In this document: positions 28,908 to 34,504 of the stretch, in pieces
How positions within the stretch are numbered: position 1 is the stretch's first letter
Layout: each line of letters begins with the position of its first letter
Source of the DNA: Podarcis raffonei
Lineage: Eukaryota; Chordata; Lepidosauria; Squamata; Lacertidae
DNA length: 64,000 nt
Direction of reading: 5' to 3'
Assembly (NCBI RefSeq): GCF_027172205.1
Contig: NC_070616.1
Location: 43,125,001 to 43,189,000 of the forward strand
The notes under the pieces: model-generated
What the model saw: the letters and a program-made list of their open reading frames with translations, nothing else
Database searches by the model: none
Told to the model about the DNA's origin: nothing
Program-made: the position numbers and the translations under genes

Positions 28908-31188
28908 ACCCCGCCCACCCTGCCCAGAGCCGGGCTCAGGGCGGCTAACACCAGAAAATTTACAGTAAAAATGTAATGGGGATGGGGACCAATTTAAAAT
29001 ACAGGTTAAAATGCAATTTAAAATGCAGTCTCATTTTAAAAGTAGCCCATAGATCAAAACCATAAGGGGAGGGAAACATAAGGGTCAGACTGAGTCCAAA
29101 CCAAAGGCCAGGCAGAACAGCTCTGTCTTGCAGGCCCTGCGGAAAGATATCAAGTCCCGCAGGGCCCTAGTCTCTTGTGACAGAGCATTCCACCAAGTCG
29201 GGGCCAGTACTGAGAAAGCCCTGGCCCTAGTTGAGACCAATCTAACCACCTTGCAACTTGGGACCTCCAAAATGTTGTCATTTGTGGACCTTAAGGTCCT
29301 CCACAGGGCATACCAGGAGAGGTGGTCCCCTAGGTACGCATAGGGCTTTAAAGGTCAAAACCAGCACCTTAAATCTGTCCCTGTACTCCACCGGGAGCCA
29401 GCACAGTTGGTAAAGCACTGGATGAATGTGATCCCGTGGCAAGGACCCTGTAAGGAGCCTTGCTGCGGGATTCTGCACCCGCTGGAGTTTCTGGGTGAGT
29501 GTCAAGGGCAGCCCTGCGTAGAGCGAGTTACAATAATCAAGCCTGGAGGTGACCGTCGCATGGATCACTGTGGCCAGATCAGGGCGAAAAAGGAAAGGGA
29601 CCAACTGCTTAATACGGCAGAGATGTAAAAAGGCCACCTTTGCTGTGGCTGCAACATACGTAAATAAAAATAAGAGTCTGCAGTGATAGTCACAAGGTAG
29701 ATACAGAGATGCAGTGTACCTACGCTCCAGCAAAGGCAAACTGTAAACTAGGATGAACAGGTTGATCTATGGCACTGTGGCAGGGGGACTAATTTAAGAA
29801 TACCATAGAGCCATCATCTACGGTTCTGTAACCATCTACAATATATACTTAGTCCAATTGAGAAGGAAATGGGAGATACTAATTATCCTAGATCTGTTAC
29901 GACTACAAGTGAATTTGAAACTCTGTGTCAGGCAGATCCTCGTCAAGGCTACTGTTTTTCTGACAGCCATTCACACTGCGCAGTATTACATATGAGTTCT
30001 TAAGCAGCATGGCTTAACATTTTCTTTATTTTCCCCCCAAATTTCTAGCCTTCCCACTCAACGTGAAGAGCTTCGCTGTTGCAATCAGAGTTATGACCAC
30101 TTACATGACCTTAAGCCAAATTTGATGGTTTGAAGGAAGGCGGCAGTGTGTAAAGCCTAACACATACTTGCTATCTCCAAGGATCTGAAATACATATTTC
30201 CAACCCCTCCTCCAATGGCTTTGAGCCAAACTGGCACAGAGCACGCAGCTCTGGTTTCATTAAATGCAAAGAGTTTGAAGCCAGATGCCAAAGACATCAG
30301 GAGAGCCACACAGACCTTCTTCACCTGACCTCTGGCTGAGATTCCATCTGAGACACATCATAAACCACTTGCCTGCCTCTAGAATACATAGCTGCTGGCA
30401 CATGCCCAGGGAGTTGACTAGAACTGCCTTGAAACTTGTTCATAGAGCTCTCCAGTGGAAGTAGAATCCCTTAACTGTTTTCTCGGGAGAATGAAAAAAC
30501 ACCAGAATTTCACTGACACCTACAAGGAAAAACCAATCATCTCCCACAGACCTGAAGATGGCGTGCCGCCTGAATAATCTCTGCTGAGATAGGAGGATTT
30601 AAGAGGCCAGGTGCAGGTCCCAATAAAGAGGCTGGTTGGGTTCCTAGTGAAAAGGAGCAAATAATTTTAAACACTAGAAAATCATTGAATGGTCAGATAG
30701 AAGTGCATTTATGTACAATTTCATTCATTAGATAGATGGCACTTAGCAAAAATTTTAATGCATTCATTTCTTTACAACCATGAGATTAGCTCCTTACTAT
30801 TCCCATTAAGATTCAAAAGATTATAGTAAATGAAGTGTGGTGACAAGGATGAGACTAAAGCACCCATAGCTAAGAACTGAACAAAAATAATGCTCATATT
30901 TTTGTATGCTGATTTTCTATTAAATACACACACAGAGCATTAACAAAAACCAGTAAAGCAGAAATCTCTTTCCCTCTAAAGAATTTAAAAAACAAACCCA
31001 TCACATATCCCTCATGAAGAAGGGTTTAAAGAAACAGCAGAGATACTACCCACCCAGCATGGCCTAAACAACAGCATGGATAGATCAGAGGCAAACTTTA
31101 CAACATCCTTATCTGACTAACCTGAGAAGGACCTGGCTCCCTGAAGATTGCTGGCTCTCAGCTGCTTCTGACGCTTGAACTGTGCCAT
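1678..31188 (-). CDS. CCAR2: CCAR2 (DBC1), cell cycle and apoptosis regulator 2, complete, 20 coding exons
   Basis: This nuclear regulator is known in mammals to inhibit SIRT1, to bind nuclear receptors and to act with mRNP/RNA polymerase II elongation factors (DBIRD). Exon by exon the translation follows human CCAR2. An S1-like domain lies at about residues 58-120 (RVFTGIVTSLHDYFGVV). A basic NLS is at 203-219 (SKKRKQ..VKKLR). The inactive Nudix-like DBC1 domain spans about 315-450. An acidic linker covers 466-690, and a degenerate EF-hand lies at about 715-763 (FDLNFCGYLHRRD, lacking the usual acidic ligands). A C-terminal coiled coil occupies about 840-934. Coding exon lengths sum to 2859 nt, that is 952 residues plus a stop, and all splice phases agree. 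The start is the ATG at 31188 in MAQFKRQKQ, matching human MSQFKRQR. Human CCAR2 has 923 residues; the extra length is in the N-terminus, the exon 9 linker and the acidic region. I see no break, so the gene looks intact. Confidence 0.97.
2434..2555. mobile_element. hAT-like MITE
   Basis: Ends CAGGTCTG and CAGACCTG are inverted. The interior carries the lizard-typical stretch CCTCCAGATGT..CCAGCAACATCTG. Flanking 8-mers GAGCTAAG and GAGCAGCG resemble a worn target duplication. Confidence 0.55.
2746..2830. repeat. Copy of dispersed palindromic repeat (GTAAG..ACTTACTTC core)
   Basis: GGGAGTAAGCCCC and GAACTTACTTCC form the imperfect palindrome seen again near 32.65, 47.15, 57.45 and 58.5 kb. Confidence 0.5.
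3129..3334 (-). CDS. CCAR2: CCAR2 exon 20 (coiled coil)
   Basis: After the acceptor GTGCTTACAG it encodes ETQLRFSTTEASNKALTLEV then QELQKRLTEMEEQCKGNERQ and ends LIPLQLEIQKIIEK. Leucine heptads are clear. The donor is AAG|GTAATC. Confidence 0.96.
4222..4522. mobile_element. hAT-type non-autonomous element
   Basis: The left end CAGGGGTGGGGAAC and right end GGTTCCCCACTCC are inverted, typical of hAT/Charlie-like families. It lies in CCAR2 intron 19-20. Confidence 0.55.
4567..4764 (-). CDS. CCAR2: CCAR2 exon 19 (start of C-terminal coiled coil)
   Basis: After the acceptor TTGTTCTTACAG it encodes NLNLLCSSISVPEVPTK, then NLVSYNGAVLNVGKLLEKAE and SRLYLENKIHTLELKL. The donor is TTGG|GTGAGC. Confidence 0.95.
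5300..5408 (-). CDS. CCAR2: CCAR2 exon 18
   Basis: After the acceptor CTGGTGGCAG it encodes VKRLVNRVVTQFVCRYRSLR then YSRQEGTEPGPEEEPL. Human reads LVSRVVTQNICQYRSLQYSR. The donor is TTAG|GTAGGT. Confidence 0.95.
5554..5700 (-). CDS. CCAR2: CCAR2 exon 17 (EF-hand-like region)
   Basis: After the acceptor CCTTCCCCAG it encodes PRELDPSAVLPLDALLAFIY then FDLNFCGYLHRRDMEKVLLT and LGLHLCKEQ. The EF loop has Asp at position 1 and Asn at 3 but lacks the position 5 acid and the position 12 Glu, so calcium binding is unlikely. The donor is CAG|GTGAGT. Confidence 0.95.
6514..6593 (-). CDS. CCAR2: CCAR2 exon 16
   Basis: After the acceptor TTCTCCACAG it encodes VKLEDAEVRSVASNQSEMEF then SSLHDV, nearly identical to human KLEDSEVRSVASNQSEMEFS. 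The donor is GTG|GTCAGT. Confidence 0.94.
6896..6919. repeat. (CA)n microsatellite
   Basis: About eleven CA units lie in a CCAR2 intron. Confidence 0.85.
6989..7166 (-). CDS. CCAR2: CCAR2 exon 15 (acidic)
   Basis: After the acceptor TTCCTGTAG it encodes KEEAGDTEKKPSGQDGASSA and ends in a Leu run and a Glu run, LLLLREEEEEDF. The human equivalent is LCEMALDPELLLLRDDGEEE. The donor is TTTG|GTAGGT, leaving 1 nt. Confidence 0.92.
7551..7777. mobile_element. Pogo/Tigger-like MITE copy A
   Basis: The inverted ends are CAGTGGTACCTTGGTTTAC and its complement, flanked by TA on both sides (7549-7550 and 7778-7779). The interior repeats TTGTAATCC/TTGTAAACC motifs. Confidence 0.8.
7810..8037 (-). CDS. 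CCAR2: CCAR2 exon 14
   Basis: A long CT tract and the acceptor CCCCTGAG lead into VAVVAEFFQEMLQRDFGYKL then YKALLALPDKES. A Glu/Lys-rich segment ending NSQKDAQ follows. The donor is CAG|GTGAGG. It is 76 codons, phase 0. Confidence 0.95.
8355..8530 (-). mobile_element. tRNA-derived SINE (CAGTGGTAGAGC-type), minus strand
   Basis: The element shows the reverse of the AGTCAGACC..TTGGTCCATCT..CACTGACTGGCAG body and ends in TGGGACCTTCTGCATG, next to the B-box-like region. Many copies lie in this window. Confidence 0.6.
8817..9077 (-). CDS. CCAR2: CCAR2 exon 13 (acidic/proline-rich linker)
   Basis: After the acceptor CTCCTAAACAG come 87 codons starting EEESTVQSSEQGFKQ, running through PEPALETSAPEPEIPTPPLE and ending EYRRQREKLSFE. 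The donor is GAG|GTAGGC. Human has the corresponding PPPPLEPAVIA..RISFEV stretch. Confidence 0.93.
9290..9425 (-). mobile_element. tRNA-derived SINE fragment, same family
   Basis: ACCAAGTCAGACCAACAG and TAGATGCTGGGAATC match the body and head regions of the copies at 8.4 and 15.3 kb. Confidence 0.55.
9574..9748 (-). CDS. CCAR2: CCAR2 exon 12 (end of DBC1 domain)
   Basis: After the acceptor CTGCTCACCAG it encodes FRFAEFRYLREGNPSHQERT then VVFLPDIWSCMPSLEEWEAS and ends APSEEKVEM. The donor is ATG|GTAAGA. By my alignment human Thr454 corresponds to Ser459 here (codon at 9592-9594), followed by Glu rather than Gln. Confidence 0.95.
11513..11760. mobile_element. Palindromic MITE (CTTTAAAGCAGTATCATTCC family)
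   Basis: The left CTTTAAAGCAGTATCATTCC and right GGAATGATACTGCCTTAAA are inverted over about 50 bp. The centre has matching GCTTCCCCCAAAGAATC motifs. Its right tail is where the fold-back element at 11761 inserted. Confidence 0.6.
11761..12681. mobile_element. Fold-back element with 0.3 kb inverted arms and 15 bp target duplication
   Basis: The left arm is 11791-12116 and the right arm 12377-12681. They are inverted copies differing by scattered changes and a 20-odd nt extra piece in the left arm. The whole is bracketed by CTTAAATGTATAGTG at 11746-11760 and 12682-12696. A 30 nt non-palindromic extension precedes the left arm. The 260 bp spacer includes a piece resembling the Sauria SINE body (about 12258-12310). 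No coding frame is seen. The family is unknown; inverted partial copies with a one-sided extension of about 30 nt are known from Penelope-like elements, but nothing here proves that. Confidence 0.75.
12882..12919. repeat. Two tandem copies of a 19 bp unit
   Basis: CGGATTCCTTCCACAAAA occurs twice in tandem. Confidence 0.85.
13650..13760. mobile_element. hAT-like remnant
   Basis: ACATGGGGAACCTCTGCC followed by TAGGCCTGGCAG is one end of a Charlie-like element. The other end is not clear. Confidence 0.35.
15253..15946 (+). mobile_element. tRNA-derived SINE split by an L1 insertion
   Basis: The head GGGCCATAGCTCAGGGGAAG (A-box region) and AGGTTCAGTCTC (B-box region) lead to a body that ends ACTGACTCAGTATAAGGCAG. 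The body is interrupted after 15366 and resumes at 15853. This is not a functional tRNA, because the cloverleaf is not kept. Confidence 0.75.
15367..15852 (+). mobile_element. 5'-truncated L1 copy with 16 bp target duplication
   Basis: It begins inside the ORF2 C-terminus (ATTAARVLLAKYWKTQELPT in a forward frame), passes the stop after KISEC, has a 3' UTR of about 270 nt and ends AATAAAAATTTTATAA plus an A run. GAAACCCTGGAGCCAC is duplicated at 15351-15366 and 15853-15868. The copy is very close to the 48 kb L1. Confidence 0.92.
16028..16242. mobile_element. Pogo/Tigger-like MITE copy B
   Basis: CAGTGGTACCTCAGGTT and its complement AACCTGAGGTACCACTG form the ends, with TA on both flanks. Confidence 0.85.
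16395..16701. mobile_element. hAT non-autonomous element with 8 bp target duplication
   Basis: The ends CAGGGTGGCGAAACC and GTTCCCCACCCCAG are inverted. The flanks CTCCAAAC (16387-16394) and CTCTAAAC (16702-16709) differ by one base. Confidence 0.7.
16749..16912 (-). CDS. CCAR2: CCAR2 exon 11 (DBC1 domain)
   Basis: After the acceptor TTTCCTTAG it encodes FLLGKKADEAVLIGGEWSPS then LDGPDPAANPMALIHTAIRC and ends LDLSACTK. The donor is AGTG|GTGAGT, leaving 2 nt. Confidence 0.96.
17850..17963 (-). CDS. CCAR2: CCAR2 exon 10 (start of DBC1/Nudix-like domain)
   Basis: After the acceptor CCCCAATGTAG it encodes VLLLSSPGIEEFYRNCLLYI and ends SPEHPTKQIK. It is exactly 38 codons. The donor is AAG|GTGAGA. 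Confidence 0.96.
18003..18153 (+). mobile_element. tRNA-derived SINE fragment
   Basis: AGGTTCAATCCCTGGTATCTC is the B-box region and GTCTGACTTGGTATAATACAG the body end. Confidence 0.6.
18714..18974. mobile_element. Pogo/Tigger-like MITE copy C
   Basis: CAGTCATACCTTGGGTTAC at the left and ACCTGAGCATCCACTG at the right are worn inverted ends. The GC-rich middle has ACATGTGCAGAAGCAC-type direct repeats. Confidence 0.7.
19360..19594 (-). CDS. CCAR2: CCAR2 exon 9
   Basis: After the acceptor TTTTCTCCAG it encodes PFCDAMEILRRYCSIQLPKE and then RLSWLDTFPLTQPLTLRHPS. A variable acidic linker that is longer than human follows, and the exon ends in SAYSAK. The donor is AAG|GTAAGG. It is 235 nt and ends in phase 0. 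Confidence 0.96.
19932..20048 (-). CDS. CCAR2: CCAR2 exon 8 (nuclear localisation signal)
   Basis: The acceptor is ATGTTTTTAG. The exon encodes DDFDSKKRKQKGNEPWGVKK then LRHEPPQYRVQLACYAVN, containing the basic NLS. The donor is AACAG|GTAAGG. Confidence 0.95.
20765..20898 (+). mobile_element. tRNA-derived SINE body fragment
   Basis: CTGCCTGAGACCCTGGGGAG and CAGTCTGACCTGGTATGAAG match the body of the 15.3 kb copy. Confidence 0.5.
21140..21236 (-). CDS. CCAR2: CCAR2 exon 7
   Basis: After the acceptor TTCTTCCTCAG it encodes MSLFQTSPSLHLSHLGRYTG then RGPKGRQDSGR, matching human SLFQTSHTLHLSHLNRF. The donor is GATG|GTAAGG. It is 97 nt and leaves 2 nt. Confidence 0.95.
21701..21827 (-). CDS. CCAR2: CCAR2 exon 6
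   Basis: After the acceptor GTACCACAG it encodes PLLKPPTPLLHVASLGQKQG then ILGAQPQLLFQPHRIPPLFP and QK. The donor is AAGC|GTAAGT. It is 127 nt and leaves 1 nt. Confidence 0.95.
21840..23220. other. CCAR2 intron 5-6, no recognised feature
   Basis: The stretch is AT-rich. I found no exon, no long open frame and no repeat I can name. Confidence 0.5.
23223..24080 (+). mobile_element. CR1/L2-clade LINE, 3' end of the reverse-transcriptase ORF
   Basis: An upstream frame (GLRLNPDKIEVLFWGDRR) and a downstream frame from about 23370 (ISRLDYCNAF, LQLIQNVAARLVTGSCRRDH, LHWLPVHFQAQFKVLVLTFK) belong to one protein, so at least one frameshift separates them. The RT thumb motif and C-terminal region are present, and the copy ends near TAAGTAATAAAATTATC. 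It is a decayed, 5'-truncated copy. Confidence 0.85.
24390..24504 (-). CDS. CCAR2: CCAR2 exon 5 (end of S1-like domain)
   Basis: After the acceptor TTTGTTACAG it encodes VVKGRIPQIGEKVLVKAVYN then PSQSVPWNALKVQTLSNQ. The donor is CAG|GTACTT. It is 115 nt and ends in phase 0. Confidence 0.96.
24684..24893 (-). mobile_element. tRNA-derived SINE, minus strand
   Basis: On the minus strand the A-box-like GAGCTCAGTGGTGGAGC and B-box-like GGTTCAATTCC are both present, with the body extending to 24684. Confidence 0.7.
25020..25450 (+). mobile_element. CR1/L2-type LINE 3' end
   Basis: GGAGGGTGGCCATACGAGAA, then ATCTTTGTCAGTTTCTAGG, match the 3' region repeated at 52.74 kb. The element resumes after the L1 at about 26769 and ends near ACCACTTTGAGACCTG. 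Confidence 0.6.
25468..26751 (+). mobile_element. 5'-truncated L1 copy with 17-18 bp target duplication, itself interrupted
   Basis: The ORF2 C-terminal zinc-knuckle region (CNKCWKCKEKEGTFYQMWWE) and tail are present, ending AATAAAAATTATTTATAA plus A. AAAATGTGTTGGGCTGT is duplicated at 25451-25467 and 26752-26768. A DNA transposon sits at 25685-26250. A stop interrupts the ORF after KKPETFL. It is a different, more diverged L1 lineage than the 48 kb copy. Confidence 0.88.
25685..26250. mobile_element. Mariner-type MITE with CCGTATTTTTCGC ends, GC-rich interior
   Basis: The ends CCGTATTTTTCGCACCATAG and CTATAGAGCAAAAAATACGG are inverted and flanked by TA (25683-25684 and 26251-26252). Taking it out with one TA restores the L1. 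The interior holds a perfect 20 bp hairpin (25912-25931 with 25949-25968) and two copies of TCTCCAGC(C/T)GGGAGAGGGTC. Confidence 0.85.
26866..27230 (+). mobile_element. L1 3' fragment
   Basis: The translation LMEYAEMAKLTRRLRDQDDK then VAEWKKFIEYMKTNC and a stop is the L1 ORF2 C-terminus. It sits in the tail of the CR1/L2 element. The 3' boundary is approximate. Confidence 0.7.
27458..27549 (-). CDS. CCAR2: CCAR2 exon 4 (start of S1-like domain)
   Basis: After the acceptor TGCTTTTCAG it encodes GGEKQRVFTGIVTSLHDYFG and then VVDDEVFFQL, almost identical to human. The donor is TTAAG|GTGAGT, leaving 2 nt. Confidence 0.96.
28335..28464. mobile_element. hAT MITE, palindromic
   Basis: CAGGTATGGGAAATTTCTGG and CCAAAGGTTCCCCACATCTG are inverted. 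The flanks CTCAATAG and CTCTATAC match at 6 of 8 positions. Confidence 0.65.
28741..28820 (+). mobile_element. LINE (CR1/L2) 3' tail
   Basis: TTATTGTGTCACCGGCTGGA and CTTGAATACC precede an (AAAT)n tail. Confidence 0.45.
28821..28903. repeat. Compound (AAAT)n/(TAA)n microsatellite
   Basis: About nine AAAT units run into AAT units and then about fourteen ATT units. It marks two LINE tails in opposite directions. Confidence 0.9.
28904..29745 (-). mobile_element. CR1/L2-clade LINE, minus strand, 5' truncated
   Basis: The frame at 29278-29739 holds TVTSRLDYCNSLYAGLPLTL and LLTGSLPRDHIHPVLYQLCW; the frame at 29085-29270 holds RARAFSVLAPTWWNALSQET. These are the RT thumb and C-terminus in separate frames, so the copy is broken. 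The 3' end GGGCGGGGTATTAATAATAA leads into the microsatellite. Confidence 0.85.
29760..30550. other. CCAR2 intron 3-4, no recognised feature
   Basis: I see nothing coding and no nameable repeat. Confidence 0.5.
30552..30643 (-). CDS. CCAR2: CCAR2 exon 3
   Basis: The exon starts after TTTTCACTAG and reads G-TQPASLLGPAPGLLNPP-ISAEIIQAARHLQ, matching human GTASTSLLGPPPGLLTPP and NARHLQ. It is 92 nt, phase 1 to phase 0. The donor is CAG|GTCTGT, weak after the GT. Confidence 0.93.
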
Positions 31189-31204
31189 TTTGAAGGGTTC
31201 TTTT
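31122..31204 (-). CDS. CCAR2: CCAR2 exon 2, first coding exon
   Basis: The acceptor TTATTCTAG precedes 31204, and 16 nt of 5' UTR lead to the ATG at 31186-31188. The exon encodes MAQFKRQKQLRASNLQG and then ARSFS. Its donor is CTCAG|GTTAGT after 31122, leaving 1 nt (phase 1). Confidence 0.95.
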
Positions 31205-31559
31205 CTAGAATAATGTAATGAGAGAGACACAAGAGTTACAGAGATCCCACAATGGATGCGGGGAAAGAGTCGAACCCTTTCAGCTGTCAGAACCACACCG
31301 ACAAGCCAGCGGTGCTCTGCCACAACTTCCCCCCAGAACTGCAGCTGCTCCGTGACTCACCCTGCCAGGTTTCCACAGCAAGGGGGACAGAGTGGCTCTC
31401 CCCCCCCCCCAGACCCAGCCAGCCCTGCAAGCGGCAACCCGGGTTCCTTCGGTGGCGCCCAGATTCCTATTCAGCAGCAAAGCAGCTCATCTTCGGCTAG
31501 AAGAAGAAACAGGCAGAGTTAAGCAGGGAGAGAGAACAACACCCGGGCAGGCCAGGAAA

Positions 31560-32300
31560 GGAAGGGGGCGGGGGGGGGGGCGAAGGCGCTGAAACTTTTT
31601 GAGAGGGAGGGAGAAAGGGATTCCAGCTGCGGCGGCCTGGACGGCGGGGTCCTCGCGGCCCCTCCCCGCAGCGCCAACTTCCCCAGGGGCCGGCGGGGGC
31701 CTCGGCTAACGGGCGCTCGAGGGCAGCCCCCCCCCGGGCTTCTCCGCCTCTCCCCTCTCGGCCGGGCGGGGCGGGGGGAGGCGCCCACCTGAGGGCGGCG
31801 CGGGGGAAGAAGAAGAAAGGAGCCCGGCGGCGGCGGCGGCGGCGGCGTCGCCAGGGACAAAGGGACCCGGAAGCTCCGCCCGGATGTGCGCCTCAACGGA
31901 AACGCCTCCCGCGCGCCAGCCCCCCCGCCGCGCCTCCCAGGCCCCGGAAGTGCTTCTGCCCGGAGTGAAGCTCTGCCCGGAAGTGGTTGGAGAGAGGCGG
32001 GAGAGAGGGCGCGCGCTTTCCTTCCGAGTTCCGCGAGGCCGCGTGTGGGCGAGTCTCCCCGGGAGGGGATTCTGGCGGAGGAAGAGGCGCCGCGAGGCCG
32101 CCGCTGCCCTCGAGGGGTCCGGGGGCCGCCGCCGCGGGCTGCCTGCAGGACTGCGCGTGGCCGCCACGCGGCGCTCTCGTCGCAGGAGCCTCCGGCCGCA
32201 GAGGAGCTGCGCTACTTCGGGGGGGGGGCCTCCTCGCGCCTTGGCAGAGTCCGCAGGGCCAGCGCTGCCCCGAGGCCGCCCGGGCCACATGCAAACCCGC
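31560..32300. promoter_or_regulatory. CCAR2: CpG-island promoter of CCAR2 with ETS-type sites
   Basis: The stretch is strongly GC- and CpG-rich and has no TATA box. CCGGAAGTG, the ETS/GABP core, is present at 31944-31952 and 31977-31985, and a CCGGAAG at 31867-31873. This architecture suits a housekeeping gene. Activity toward the plus strand is possible, but I find no gene there. Confidence 0.8.
31789..31900 (-). other. CCAR2: CCAR2 exon 1, non-coding (5' end approximate)
   Basis: A CpG-rich transcript leader should lie here, since exon 2 begins with an acceptor and only 16 nt of leader. A consensus donor CTCAG|GTGGGC ends at 31789. The exon contains a run of seven GCC triplets (31826-31847). 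The transcription start is not resolved. Confidence 0.5.
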
Positions 32301-32479
32301 TTCCGTCCTGCCTTATAGAATCCGGACCATGTTTCACTTTAACCATGTCTACATCTATTTTTGAAAATTGAAACTGGCAAGAGGTGTGTGAAAGTAGTCT
32401 GTACATAGTGCTGTTGCTAGCCTAGTCAAGTGAAAGCTCTTCATATGCATTGTCAAATTATAAATAAGGCTTCGCGTGT

Positions 32480-32605
32480 ATCAACACTGCAAGCTGAGTC
32501 AGTATTATTATTCCCATATTGCAGACGGAGGGGCTGAGGCTGCGAGAGCGTGGCTTCCCTAAGGCCACCTAGTAAGTTCATGCCACAGACAAGATTCAGA
32601 CTGGT
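32480..32605 (+). mobile_element. MIR/CORE-type SINE fragment
   Basis: TATTCCCATATTGCAGACGG and GGCTGAGGCTGCGAGAGCG..CCTAAGGCCACC match the CORE-SINE body. Confidence 0.55.
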
Positions 32606-32635
32606 TGCTTTCTAATTTGTAGCTCGGTGTCTTGG

Positions 32636-32725
32636 GCCACATTCCTATCATAACTTACCTGGGAATAAGCCCCATCAAACTCAATAGGATTTACTTCTGG
32701 ATAGACATGTGTAGGATTGCACCAG
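32636..32725. repeat. Copy of dispersed palindromic repeat
   Basis: CTGGGAATAAGCCCCATC then ATAGGATTTACTTCTGGATA and ACATGTGTAGGATTGCAC form the typical squamate palindrome. Confidence 0.6.
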
Positions 32726-33119
32726 GGGCAGGCAGACCACAGGTTTGCAGGAACTTACTTCTTATTACTATACCCCAAGATCCACCAATGATTATGTTCA
32801 TAATTAAGAATTAAACCATTCTGTACCCAGGCATTTCATTTTTTTGCCAACTGGGAGTCAGAAAAGTGTAACCAAAATGATAAAAGGGATGCAGCAGCTA
32901 ACTCCCCCATGTTGCAGCATTTGGAACTTCTTAGTTTAGAGAAAAGGCAAGTGAGAGGATATTGCAGAAGTGTATAAAATTATGCACAGAATGAGAGAAG
33001 TGTCAAGTTTTTCTCCTGCTCCCATAACACTAGAACTCCAGTGACATCCAATGAAGCCGAATGTTGGAGAATTCAGGACAGACAAAATAAAGGACTTCTT
33101 CACACAGCACACCCCAGGT

Positions 33120-33240
33120 ATAATCCACAGGCAGAGCAGGGAGAGGACCCTGCCTGACACCCTGGATAATCGTCACCAGTCAGTAGAGGGATGGATGGAT
33201 CAATGGCCTGGCTAAGTGTAAGGCAGCTTCCTATGTTCCC
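33120..33240 (+). mobile_element. tRNA-derived SINE body fragment
   Basis: CCTGCCTGACACCCTGGATA and AAGGCAGCTTCCTATGTTCC match the SINE body at 15.3 kb. Confidence 0.6.
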
Positions 33241-33900
33241 AACCAATTTTACATAATTGCTACAGGGAGGTTACTGTTAAGAATTCCTGCTCCATGATCG
33301 CAGTCATAGGATTGTTGTCTTCCACATGACGGTGTATGTTTTGACTCCACTTGGTTCAGCACCCCAGGAGGGAGGGAACATGCCAGCCAGGCATGTGTCT
33401 CTGCCAGAGTCCTACTCGAGTGTAGGCTGAATTCTTGACAGTTACAGCCCTTTATTATCTTGATCAACCACCACCAACTCTGTATGTTGATGTAACTCAA
33501 GACTTCCTTGCTGTTCCTTGCTTTTAATGACGCATCAGAGGGCTACGGACAGAGTCCGTGCAACAGGCACCAGATGTCCAGTGCTTTTCTTTTGTTTGGG
33601 AAAAAGTCTTTGATCTATCAGGCCAAATCTAACTCTCTGTTCTTCCTCTCCAAGCTGTGCACAGGAGGGCAAATCCAACAAGCCATGTTGTTGATTGTTA
33701 CATCAAAGGGAAAGCAGTGGGGGAGGGAAAAGGAAGAGAAGAAAAGATCCTTCTCTAGTGAAACCCCAAAGGGGGGGGGGCTTGTTTGCTGCCAACAAAT
33801 CACAAAGAACTTCAAAAGTATAAGTCCTCATTGAATCCTGTTCAAGGCATTCAGCAACTAATAAATAAATAATAAGGTGGAATTAGGAATTTGCCATATA

Positions 33901-34120
33901 CAGTAGTACCTCCAGTTACGAACGTAATTTGTTACTGAGGTCCGTTTGTAACCTGAAACTGTTCTTAACCTTTGGCTAATGGCCGCTGCGCCACCGGTGC
34001 ACGACTTCCACTCGCATCCCAGGACAAAGTTCGCAACAAGGGGCATCTACTTCCGGGTTAGCAGAGCTCGTTACCCAAAGCGTTCGTAAGGAGGGCGGGA
34101 TGTAACACAAGGTTCCACTG
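33901..34120. mobile_element. Pogo/Tigger-like MITE copy D
   Basis: CAGTAGTACCTCCAGTTACG and ACACAAGGTTCCACTG are the worn inverted ends. TA flanks the left side only. Confidence 0.7.
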
Positions 34121-34127
34121 GACAAGG

Positions 34128-34240
34128 TCAGGCCACTGGTCCAGCTAGCTCAGTAGCATCTGCACTGGCTGGCAGCAGCTCTCCAGGCCAGGTTTCCCAG
34201 GCAGGAGTCTTCAAGCCCTGCTTGGCGGGATTCATGGAAG
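34128..34240 (-). mobile_element. tRNA-derived SINE body, minus strand
   Basis: GCCACTGGTCCAGCTAGCTC and CTGGCAGCAGCTCTCCAGG are the reversed SINE body. Confidence 0.5.
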
Positions 34241-34498
34241 TATCTGCTTGGCTCTGTGGAACAGTGTGGTGAACTAGAGGGACCCCAAGTCTCATCTAGC
34301 AAGGCTTTCCGTATGTTCTCACAACATGCTACGCATGTAGGGAATTCCTCCATACACACCCCATGGAGGTCCTTTCACATATGCAATATCCCCCACCCCA
34401 GGCTGAAGTGGCACAATTCACAGCATTCTGTTGAACTTTCAGATAACTTTCTTCCAACATAATTTCAAAGGTAGAATGTAAAAAAGTCTGCAAATAGT

Positions 34499-34504
34499 TT
34501 TATT
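34499..34504 (-). terminator. C8orf58: Candidate polyadenylation signal for C8orf58
   Basis: This is the first AATAAA on the minus strand after the stop, about 1.06 kb downstream. It is inferred by position only. Confidence 0.45.

Noticed and set aside
31519-32371. Several long overlapping frames on both strands in the CpG island
   Set aside because: They are the usual result of few stop codons in GC-rich DNA. They overlap each other and have arginine/proline-rich translations.
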